The notes under the pieces are model-generated. The model saw only the letters and a program-made list of their open reading frames with translations, ran no database searches and was not told where the DNA came from. A stretch of 64,000 nucleotides of DNA from Candidatus Thorarchaeota archaeon MP8T_1 (GTDB taxonomy: Archaea > Asgardarchaeota > Thorarchaeia > Thorarchaeales > Thorarchaeaceae): the NCBI GenBank assembly GCA_002825465.1, contig PJER01000009.1:21168-85167 (forward strand), in the 5' to 3' direction. Both the position numbers and the translations under genes were made by a program. Positions 54,518-61,924 of the stretch are shown in pieces; position 1 is the stretch's first letter, and each line of letters begins with the position of its first letter.

Positions 54518-56038
54518 ATGAGTTCAGAACGAGATTTTAGTGATGTCATTACTGGTTTAGCCAAGAATAGAGGTTTCTTTTGGGGTCCTAGCCCCGAAAT
54601 ATACGGAGGTAGTTCTGGATTCTATGACCTTGGTCCTTTAGGAAAACTCTTGAAGAATCGACTTGAGAATGCCATTCGCACCTCATTTGTTCGTGCGAAC
54701 TTCTGGGAAGTCGAATGTCCAACAGTCTCACCTGAAGCTGTCTGGAAAGCCTCAGGCCACCTCGATGGTTTCATTGACCCTGTTGCAAAGTGCACTAAAT
54801 GTGACCAAGTCTATCGTGCAGATAATCTCATTGAAGAACAAGCACCTGGTACAAACATCACTGGTAAATCCGTCGATGAACTATCTGAAATAATCAGCAA
54901 GCTAGGAATTGTGTGCGCTTCCTGTAGGAGCGCGTTAGGTCCCGTCGAGACTTACAATCTAATGATGAAAACGCGATTAGGTCTAAAGGAAGATGCTTAC
55001 CTAAGACCTGAGACTGCTACAACCACATACCTTCTCTTCAGACGGTTTCTGACATTCTTCAGAGACAAACTTCCAATGTCTGTATTTCAGATTGGCAAAG
55101 CATACAGAAATGAGATTTCACCTCGTCAAGGAATGCTCCGTCTGAGAGAATTCACTCAAACAGAAGGGCAAATCTTTATTCTAGAAGAGGATGAAATGAA
55201 CTGGCCACAGTTCGAGGAAATAAAAGACAAGGAACTTCCACTTCTTCCCTACCAGATACAAGAGAAAGGAAATCAAGATACTACCAAAATGAAGATGTCT
55301 GAGGCTTTCAAGAAAGGTCATTTCCAAAAACCTGCTTATGCGTGGTGTGTCTACATTGCTTATGATATCTTCAGAAAAATGGGCTTTTCTGAAGAAAAGA
55401 TGAGATTGCGCCAACATTTGCCCACTGAGCGAGCTCATTATGCAAAAGATGCTTGGGATATTGAAGTTCACACTGATAGTTTTGGTTGGGTGGAGTGTTG
55501 TGGTGTTCATGATAGAGGTGATTATGATCTCACTCGTCACCAAGAATTCTCAAAAGAGAAGTTGCATGTGAAGGTAAACAAGCAACCAGTAGTTCCCAAT
55601 GTTCTTGAGATTGCGTTTGGTATCGAGAGGCCGCTCTACTGTTTGATTGATAATTCCTTTAGACCAGAGAGTAAAGACCGTGACACAGATTGGTTGCAAT
55701 TTCCATCAGAAGTTGCTCCTATTCAAGTTGCTGTATTTCCATTGATGGGTAAAGATGAGTTGAAAGATCCTGCTCAGGAAATCTTCGAAGAGATCGTGGA
55801 TTCTGGTCTCATATCTCAGTTCGATATTAGTGGTTCAATTGGAAAACGATATCGAAGACAGGATGAGGTTGGTACTCCATTCTGTGTGACTATTGATTAC
55901 ACAACACTTGAAGATGGAACTGTGACAATTAGAGACCGTGACTCAATGGACCAAGTTCGAATTGGTAGAGATGAGATAGTCCCTACTCTACGGAAACTTG
56001 TAAAAGGGTCTGCACAATTTACCTCTATGAAATCCTAG
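54518..56038 (+). CDS. glyS: Glycyl-tRNA synthetase, archaeal/eukaryotic alpha2 type
   Basis: This class II synthetase charges tRNA-Gly. It shows the GlyRS-specific 'NRGFFWGPSPEIYGG' start, the zinc-binding-like insertion 'AKCTKCDQVY' and 'VCASCRSALG', motif 2 'YRNEISPRQGMLRLREF' and motif 3 'GIERPLYCLID', followed by the anticodon-binding domain ('APIQVAVFPLM'). At about 506 residues it is shorter than many archaeal forms (usually 570-600), mainly in the middle insertion. The ATG at 54518 is used rather than a TTG 9 bases earlier. Confidence 0.95.
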   Translation: MSSERDFSDVITGLAKNRGFFWGPSPEIYGGSSGFYDLGPLGKLLKNRLENAIRTSFVRANFWEVECPTVSPEAVWKASGHLDGFIDPVAKCTKCDQVYRADNLIEEQAPGTNITGKSVDELSEIISKLGIVCASCRSALGPVETYNLMMKTRLGLKEDAYLRPETATTTYLLFRRFLTFFRDKLPMSVFQIGKAYRNEISPRQGMLRLREFTQTEGQIFILEEDEMNWPQFEEIKDKELPLLPYQIQEKGNQDTTKMKMSEAFKKGHFQKPAYAWCVYIAYDIFRKMGFSEEKMRLRQHLPTERAHYAKDAWDIEVHTDSFGWVECCGVHDRGDYDLTRHQEFSKEKLHVKVNKQPVVPNVLEIAFGIERPLYCLIDNSFRPESKDRDTDWLQFPSEVAPIQVAVFPLMGKDELKDPAQEIFEEIVDSGLISQFDISGSIGKRYRRQDEVGTPFCVTIDYTTLEDGTVTIRDRDSMDQVRIGRDEIVPTLRKLVKGSAQFTSMKS

Positions 56039-56074
56039 ACTCACAAGAAAATTCTAGTCATTTATGATGTATCT

Positions 56075-56437
56075 TTATCCAAAGATAATGTCTTTGTGCA
56101 TTGTCACTTTACCTTTGATTATTGGGACTCCTTCTTCAATACAATGCTGACATCTACCTTCAGCTCGTTTTCTATCTCCGCCAAAGCTGCCATCTTCCTT
56201 TACAACTCTATGACATGCGACTACGGGGAAAAGTGGATTCTTGTGAAGGGAATTCGCTACTGCACGATATGCTTTTGGACTACCTATTATCTTTGCAATT
56301 CTTCCATATGTGCTGATTTTCCCTTTTGGGATTTTGAATGTAGCAGCATAGACTCTGCTATCAAATTCTGTGTATCCTTTGATTTCAAGAGTTGCCTTGA
56401 TCACATCTTCTTCAGTTTTGATTTTATTGAGGTCCAT
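56075..56437 (-). CDS. Short MGMT/ATL-like DNA alkyl-lesion protein
   Basis: This 120-residue protein equals only the C-terminal domain of O6-alkylguanine-DNA alkyltransferase. It keeps the active-site Cys75 in 'VVACHRVV' (Ala where the family has Pro), the HTH with Y44 and the Arg finger R58 ('SPKAYRAV'). It may transfer alkyl groups directly or act as an alkyltransferase-like protein that flags lesions; Cys favours the former. The ATG has 'aggag' 9 bases upstream. It is divergent from uspA. Confidence 0.85.
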   Translation of the reverse strand: MDLNKIKTEEDVIKATLEIKGYTEFDSRVYAATFKIPKGKISTYGRIAKIIGSPKAYRAVANSLHKNPLFPVVACHRVVKEDGSFGGDRKRAEGRCQHCIEEGVPIIKGKVTMHKDIIFG

Positions 56438-56563
56438 TATGATTTTCTCCTGGAATGAATTCCCTACATTTTTGAATAAGGGTCTTTCACTCGCAGCAGT
56501 TGAGTGAATCTTGCGTAAGAGAGATAAGGCCGATAGACAATGAAATTCGAGAGAGGTTGATTA

Positions 56564-57013
56564 ATGAGCGAAACAGAAGAACGTCTCGCAATTAAGAGCA
56601 TCCTTGTTGCAGTGGATGGCTCATTACATTCGGATAAAGCAATCCGTTACGCTTGTGCGATGGGTCCAATTTTGGGTGCAGAAATTGTCCTTTTGCATGT
56701 TGTACCAATGGTTGTATCAGCCACACCGTATCACGATACTGTTTCAGATCAACCCTTCTTATCGTTACAGAAAGTAGGGGAGGACATTTTAGAAAAAGCA
56801 AAGCGACTGGCAACTCGCTGTGGTTGTGAAGTCATCGACATGATCTCACATGGAGATCCAGCTATTCGAATAATTGACATTGCCACCGAACGAGGCGCAG
56901 ATCTAATCATAATCGGTTCTCGAGGTGTCAGTGGTATCAAACGTTTATTCACTGGCTCAATTAGTGATAAGGTATCTAAGAATGCTGCTTGTCCAGTTAT
57001 GATTGTTCGGTAG
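56564..57013 (+). CDS. Universal stress protein (UspA family)
   Basis: This 149-residue Usp domain protein has the start 'ILVAVDGSLHSDKAIRYA' and the ATP-binding signature 'GSRGVSGIKRLFTGSISDKV' (G-2x-G-9x-G-S). It probably binds ATP and forms dimers. 'gaggttgatta' SD precedes the ATG. The next gene (ASKHA) begins 27 bases after its stop on the same strand. Confidence 0.93.
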   Translation: MSETEERLAIKSILVAVDGSLHSDKAIRYACAMGPILGAEIVLLHVVPMVVSATPYHDTVSDQPFLSLQKVGEDILEKAKRLATRCGCEVIDMISHGDPAIRIIDIATERGADLIIIGSRGVSGIKRLFTGSISDKVSKNAACPVMIVR

Positions 57014-57040
57014 ACAATACAAGCATCGGGATGATATCCT

Positions 57041-58306
57041 GTGTCAGATCAAAATCAGTATGGGATTGCTGTTGATATTGGAACTACGAATATCACAATA
57101 CATCTTGTTAGACTTGATGATTGTAGTGTTCTTCAGGAATCAACTCTAAGAAATCCTCAATTCCATTATGGTGCTGACATTATGACTCGTGTTAGCTATT
57201 CACTACGTAATGATTTTAGTCGCCGTATCCTTATTGACTTGGTACGAGATGCAGTTAGACAAGGCATCGAGAATGTATTGCTATCTCAGTCTATTAAACC
57301 ATCAAGAATCACTGATGTCACGGTCGTTGGAAATACTGTGATGCATCATCTTTTCTTCGACCTTCCTGTCAATACTCTTTCGAGACCTCCGTATATTGCA
57401 ACAAACAAAGAATCACTTCTTTTGAAATGTACAGAAGTGGGATTAGGATTCTTAGAAAATGCTCGATGCTATTCTCCCCCAATCGTTGAATCTTTTGTAG
57501 GATCGGATGCAGTTGGAGTTCTCATTGCAAGTGGATTTTTAGACAATGATGAGATTCGACTTTCTATAGATGTAGGTACAAATACTGAGGTCTCTCTAAC
57601 CACACCTCTTGGTATCTGGATTGCATCTGGTGCCTCTGGTCCCGCATTTGAGGGGTGGGCTACTGCATGTGGAATGGCTGGTGAAGAAGGAGCGATTAGC
57701 AAAGTAGCAATTGACCCGATATCATTTGCTCCAAATATTACTGTGATTGGTGATAGGAAACCTGAAGGAATTTGTGGCACTGGAGCAGTTTCAGCAATGG
57801 CTGCTCTACTTAATGCTGGTCTTCTATTAACACGAGGATCTTTTGACCGAAATAGAAAAACAAAGTGGCTCTCATTGGAAGGAAGTGTGGTCAAGTACAT
57901 CCTTGCATCTGGAGGCACAACTGAAACAGGTGAGGATATCTTTGTATCTCAACCAGATATTCGAATGCTTCAGCAATCTAAAGCAGCAATTCGTGGTGTA
58001 ATAGAGATGGTGTTGAAGTTGGCTGGTAGAAAAGCTGAAGATGTGCATGAAGTACTTCTGACAGGTGTCTTTGGTTCTGACCTCGATGTTGAAGATCTTT
58101 ATAGAATTGGAATGTTTCCTAGATTCGAGAATGCAAAAATCATCCAGAATCCTAACAGTGCCATAGAAGGAGCTAGGTTATTACTCATTGAATCATATCG
58201 CAAAAAGGTAGAGCAACTAGTTCCTGATTTGAATTACATCGAACTTACTTTGGAAGAAGAGTTCAAACGACTCTATTTGGAATTCATGCAGTTTCCTAGT
58301 AAATGA
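57041..58306 (+). CDS. ASKHA ATPase related to corrinoid-protein reductive activators
   Basis: The 421-residue protein matches the ASKHA domain (DUF4445-type) of corrinoid-enzyme reductive activators, with 'GIAVDIGTTNITIHL' (residues 8-22), 'SIDVGTNTEVSL', and 'LLTGVFGSDLD' as phosphate and adenosine motifs, and 'GICGTGAVSAM'. Canonical RamA/RACE activators also have a ferredoxin or Fe4S4 domain that delivers the electron; no Cys cluster is seen here. It could work with a separate ferredoxin or have a different role. GTG start. Its 3' end overlaps the convergent coaD gene by 11 bases. Confidence 0.85.
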   Translation: MSDQNQYGIAVDIGTTNITIHLVRLDDCSVLQESTLRNPQFHYGADIMTRVSYSLRNDFSRRILIDLVRDAVRQGIENVLLSQSIKPSRITDVTVVGNTVMHHLFFDLPVNTLSRPPYIATNKESLLLKCTEVGLGFLENARCYSPPIVESFVGSDAVGVLIASGFLDNDEIRLSIDVGTNTEVSLTTPLGIWIASGASGPAFEGWATACGMAGEEGAISKVAIDPISFAPNITVIGDRKPEGICGTGAVSAMAALLNAGLLLTRGSFDRNRKTKWLSLEGSVVKYILASGGTTETGEDIFVSQPDIRMLQQSKAAIRGVIEMVLKLAGRKAEDVHEVLLTGVFGSDLDVEDLYRIGMFPRFENAKIIQNPNSAIEGARLLLIESYRKKVEQLVPDLNYIELTLEEEFKRLYLEFMQFPSK

Positions 58307-58766
58307 GCGTACTAGGATCAAATGTTTCTCCATCACGAATTCGGGATGATGATAGAGGTCTCCCATCTAGTGTCCTAACACGAGGTATGATAATGATATG
58401 GTATCGTTTCAGACCGTTATCAATTCGCATCTGATTGATATCAAACGCATTTTGTACAACACCGATCTCATCTGAAATAATAAGTGCTTCAAGATCTTCC
58501 ATCTTATCTCCACCACCTTCCTTCGTTTCGATGGGGATGATAGTACATCTTTCGATTTCGCATTCGGTCTTGATGAAATTCTCAAGTGTGTTATATCGTT
58601 CCTGATATGATTGAATGAGATGCTTTTTGGATTTCTTCTTAAGCATCTTATCTGTAGTCAATCCAACCACTACATGTTGTCCTATCTTGAATGCATTTCT
58701 TAGTATATGCTTGTGTCCTTCATGCAGATGGTCAAAGGAACCTGAGAAAGCGACCTCGTTGTACAA
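58296..58766 (-). CDS. coaD: Phosphopantetheine adenylyltransferase, archaeal type
   Basis: The fourth step of coenzyme A synthesis adenylates 4'-phosphopantetheine. The 156-residue protein has the nucleotidyltransferase motif 'GSFDHLHEGHKHIL' (HxGH) and 'RPLSSSRIRDGE' (the SSSRIR loop), both intact and typical of the archaeal COG1019 branch rather than bacterial CoaD. TTG start at 58766 is supported by 'aaagga' 7 bases upstream. Its gene is 21 bases downstream of the M28 peptidase stop on the same strand. Confidence 0.94.
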   Translation of the reverse strand: MYNEVAFSGSFDHLHEGHKHILRNAFKIGQHVVVGLTTDKMLKKKSKKHLIQSYQERYNTLENFIKTECEIERCTIIPIETKEGGGDKMEDLEALIISDEIGVVQNAFDINQMRIDNGLKRYHIIIIPRVRTLDGRPLSSSRIRDGETFDPSTLIY

Positions 58767-58787
58767 CCATTGGTCCTTTCCCAGGAA

Positions 58788-60773
58788 CTACACACTCCTA
58801 GATTCAATAATTCCTGCTTCTACTAAATCTTTGACAATCTTCAGGAGTTCTCCCGATTCAATATCATCAAATTGGAAACAAAGCATATCCCATATGGAAT
58901 CGAGTGATGTCCAATCTTTTGACATGTTAAGAAGTTCATCTAATCTATTCCCTGAATTTGGATCTTGCTCATGCATCTCTGCATACTTTGCAGCTTTGTC
59001 TCCAAGTTGTTGGAGGAGAAATGTCGGACTTAGTGCATGTTCATACTTACGTTTGATTTCTAGTCCAAAGCTTTGAGGATCTAGAACTATATCATCTTCT
59101 TGCATGGCTTCAAGACCTACTTCTGCACATGCCCCTTCGTATGCCTTTCTTGCAATGACCATCTCAGTAGTGTATGCCATTTGAAGACTGGTCTTCAGCG
59201 CATTTCTGATGGCTTCTTGTTCTGCAATCAGAGACCACTCGGATACTGCTTTGTCAAGGGTTGCTTGGCCTAAATCATGAGCAAGTCCTAGCCAACGTAG
59301 AACTCTTGGATATATTTTTTCAGGGTCTCCAAGACAACGAGACAGTTCGGTCACTCCGTTGATTGAGACTGCTTGCATTAGTTCAACGAACTCATTCCTT
59401 GCTAGAGTCAGGATGGTTTCTTCATACACATGCTTGGGCAAAACCATCGAGAGTGATGTGAGTGCAGCAATTCTTGAGGCATAGCCCATTTGTCGCGTAT
59501 CGATTTTTTCTATAGTATCTGTTGATGTGTGATAAAATCTATCTGGATCTTGATTTAACATTACAGCTGGAATTCCTACTGTGCTGTCAGTCAGCATGAA
59601 ATGATCACTACCTGCACTGTATCTATCAAACTTGAATGGGAGTGGTGTCATTGTACCACCTTCCCTTCTATCATCTTTTCGTTTCGCTTCAGCTTCGCAC
59701 CAATAGCGAACCACATTGTTCAATGTGGTTGGCAAAGAGAATGGTGTTCTTAAGAGATGAAGTGATGAGCCTGCTTTTGCTGGATCTGCTCCAACCATAT
59801 CCATGTTGAGCATTCCCATACAACCTTTCAAAGCTGCTTTCTCTCTATCAATGAAGTAGATGGTTCCTGACCACTCAGGCATCCATAGAAAACGGATTGA
59901 GTAAGTTGGTTTTGGTATTTTTCCTTCTGCAATCAGTTGAGAAATAACTCTTAAGGCTTCCATGATTGCACCGCTACCTGAAGCATTATCGTTTGCTCCT
60001 TGATTAGGATGACAAATGTGTGCTGCAACCCAGAATTCCTTTGTTTTATCTTCTCCAGGAATAAGTCCTGAAAGGACTTCGATTTTACCTTCTTTAAGAG
60101 AAGCATCAACTTGGGCTCTCACTTTTACTGTCTTACCTTCATCTAACATTCCTTTTAATTTCAAACCATCTGCTTGAGTCAAAGAAAATCCAAAGGTTGC
60201 CTCTTCTGCTTTATCTGGCCAGATTGCATCATATCGTCGCAGGTCTGCAATCTCGTCTCTGTCTGATGGTGGTACGAAGGTAAGAAGGCCAGCTGCTCCC
60301 ATTTTGCCACATGCAATTTGGTGCACCATTCTTGCCAATCCTTCTGTGAGGACAATCTTCCCTTTGACATCTTTTCCCTCGTAATCATCAGACGTTAATC
60401 CTTTTCCAATGAATACTACCTCTGCTTCAATATTGATAGTTGTTGAATGTGCGATAAGAGAAATCGGTTCTGCTGTGTAATCTGCAAGTAATTTCTCTTC
60501 AGGTTCAATTAGAGTTAATTTGCCTGATTTTGCTTCCCAACCATGAACTGCTTTCCATGTTCCAATTGTTGTTTTTCCATCTGCAGGATACTCATGTAGC
60601 TTTACTTCAACCCTTGGTAGTGTATCAATTTCGTTCTTAAGATACATTAGAGCATCATGCAGGCCTGGACTTGCCTGTATCCGATGATGGGTTGCTATTG
60701 CTTGAACATATCCTTTGGCTCGAATACCTGAAACGGTATCTGCCACTACCTTTACTATCTCTTCTGGTAGCAT
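58788..60773 (-). CDS. Large M28 family aminopeptidase-like protein with PA domain
   Basis: This 661-residue cytosolic protein has a PA domain inserted at about residues 95-225 and the M28 metal ligands in 'AAHICHPNQGANDNASGSG' (H and D), 'NMDMVG' (D) and 'SAGSDHFML' (H). The catalytic Glu is in 'WMPEWSGT', where Trp stands at the site of the usual second ligand Glu, a change shared in kind with the peptidase at the left end of the window. The C-terminal 200 residues are helical, ending in a winged-helix-like segment ('LLKIVKDLVEAGIIESR'). Aminopeptidase activity is likely. ATG at 60773 used; a GTG three codons upstream is possible. Confidence 0.88.
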   Translation of the reverse strand: MLPEEIVKVVADTVSGIRAKGYVQAIATHHRIQASPGLHDALMYLKNEIDTLPRVEVKLHEYPADGKTTIGTWKAVHGWEAKSGKLTLIEPEEKLLADYTAEPISLIAHSTTINIEAEVVFIGKGLTSDDYEGKDVKGKIVLTEGLARMVHQIACGKMGAAGLLTFVPPSDRDEIADLRRYDAIWPDKAEEATFGFSLTQADGLKLKGMLDEGKTVKVRAQVDASLKEGKIEVLSGLIPGEDKTKEFWVAAHICHPNQGANDNASGSGAIMEALRVISQLIAEGKIPKPTYSIRFLWMPEWSGTIYFIDREKAALKGCMGMLNMDMVGADPAKAGSSLHLLRTPFSLPTTLNNVVRYWCEAEAKRKDDRREGGTMTPLPFKFDRYSAGSDHFMLTDSTVGIPAVMLNQDPDRFYHTSTDTIEKIDTRQMGYASRIAALTSLSMVLPKHVYEETILTLARNEFVELMQAVSINGVTELSRCLGDPEKIYPRVLRWLGLAHDLGQATLDKAVSEWSLIAEQEAIRNALKTSLQMAYTTEMVIARKAYEGACAEVGLEAMQEDDIVLDPQSFGLEIKRKYEHALSPTFLLQQLGDKAAKYAEMHEQDPNSGNRLDELLNMSKDWTSLDSIWDMLCFQFDDIESGELLKIVKDLVEAGIIESRSV

Positions 60774-60872
60774 AATTACCACTCACACAAGAAAAAAAGG
60801 TGAACTTCTACCATAAGAAGCCTACGAATACTGCTCATTTACAGTATTATCAAGGAAAAATTAGAAAGATAG

Positions 60873-60895
60873 TGCCGGATATAGCTAATCCGGCA
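60873..60895 (-). terminator. Terminator of the ferritin gene
   Basis: Arms 'TGCCGGAT' and 'ATCCGGCA' with a 7-base loop lie 23 bases past the minus-strand stop at 60919; the minus strand continues T-rich ('ctatctttctaattttt'). Confidence 0.7.
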
Positions 60896-60918
60896 TTTTT
60901 GAATAAATTTTGAAGAAT

Positions 60919-61473
60919 TTACGGACCTGCAGCACCTACTGGAACTGATGGGGCTGTTGAACTAGCTGGGACTGCGGGAGCTGGCGGTCTTGCACCAAGC
61001 TGTGTATCAAGCTGCAATAGTGCAGGCATTGAACCTTCGTACAATTTCAGCTTGTCCCGAATTTCCATCGTGTTCTTTTCTTCCTCAGTTTGTTCATTGT
61101 AGAACCAAGTCAACATTGACTGAGTGGATCTGTCTCCAAATTTGTCAGCAATGGCACCAATCTTGTAGATCCTCTCTGTGACAATCAATTCATGTTTATG
61201 TGCATCTGCGAAAACAGCATGAGGTGAATCCCAATCAGTCATAGGACCTTGGATTGCTTTCAGAGTAACCCGAGCGCCACGCTCTGTAAGGTGGCGATAG
61301 AATCTCATTGCATGTGTAAACTCTTCTTGATACTGCACTTCCATCCAATGAGCCATACCATCGAGGTTCTTTTCCTCGAACCATGTTGCCATTGATAGAT
61401 AGATGAAGGCAGAGTATAGTTCAAAATTAATCTGATCATTTATTGCGTCTACTAATTCTTGTGAAATCTCCAT
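60919..61473 (-). CDS. Ferritin with Ala/Pro-rich tail
   Basis: The 184-residue iron-storage protein has ferroxidase-site residues at the normal places: E18, E51, H54, E95, Q128 and E131. The four-helix core ends near residue 160; the last 24 residues are an Ala/Pro/Ser/Val-rich tail that ordinary FtnA proteins lack. The ATG at 61473 has 'gaggtg' 6 bases upstream. It assembles into a hollow shell that oxidises Fe2+ and stores it, protecting against peroxide stress. Confidence 0.92.
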   Translation of the reverse strand: MEISQELVDAINDQINFELYSAFIYLSMATWFEEKNLDGMAHWMEVQYQEEFTHAMRFYRHLTERGARVTLKAIQGPMTDWDSPHAVFADAHKHELIVTERIYKIGAIADKFGDRSTQSMLTWFYNEQTEEEKNTMEIRDKLKLYEGSMPALLQLDTQLGARPPAPAVPASSTAPSVPVGAAGP

Positions 61474-61628
61474 GTTACGCACCTCAACTAACGGTATTTT
61501 TCCTTCCGCTGTTGATATGCTTCACAATAGCTAATTCTTTTGTATTTAAACTTTCGATATAACACCAATTTTTGTAGAGTCACAGATGAATATCAATCAG
61601 AAGGGTTTAACTCTCTCTGAGCTAGTTA

Positions 61629-61889
61629 ATGGATAATATGGATACTATTCGCCGATTCACAATCCTATTCTCATTATTCTACATTTCTGCGATAGTATTA
61701 GTTGTCATATATATGATGTATTTTTCTCTTGATGATTTTGAGATACTAACTCCAATTGGTGTTATCATAGTACTAATGCTAATTGTACTATGTTGTCTTA
61801 CAGATCGCCTTTTATCCGAGAGAAAGAAGAACTTCTCTGAAATTGATGCAAATCCTACATCCGACGAACCTTTTTTTGATACAAATTGA
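61629..61889 (+). CDS. Small two-helix membrane protein
   Basis: This 86-residue protein has two hydrophobic segments (about residues 11-32 and 40-58) and an acidic tail ('SDEPFFDTN'). It precedes the large membrane protein gene by 35 bases on the same strand and may be co-transcribed with it. No family recognised. Confidence 0.58.
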   Translation: MDNMDTIRRFTILFSLFYISAIVLVVIYMMYFSLDDFEILTPIGVIIVLMLIVLCCLTDRLLSERKKNFSEIDANPTSDEPFFDTN

Positions 61890-61924
61890 ACGTTGTGATT
61901 TGTATTTAGCCCGGAGTGAATACT

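Noticed and set aside
57469..57918. 149-codon minus-strand frame within the ASKHA gene
   Set aside because: Antisense shadow; the plus-strand gene has intact motifs across this region.
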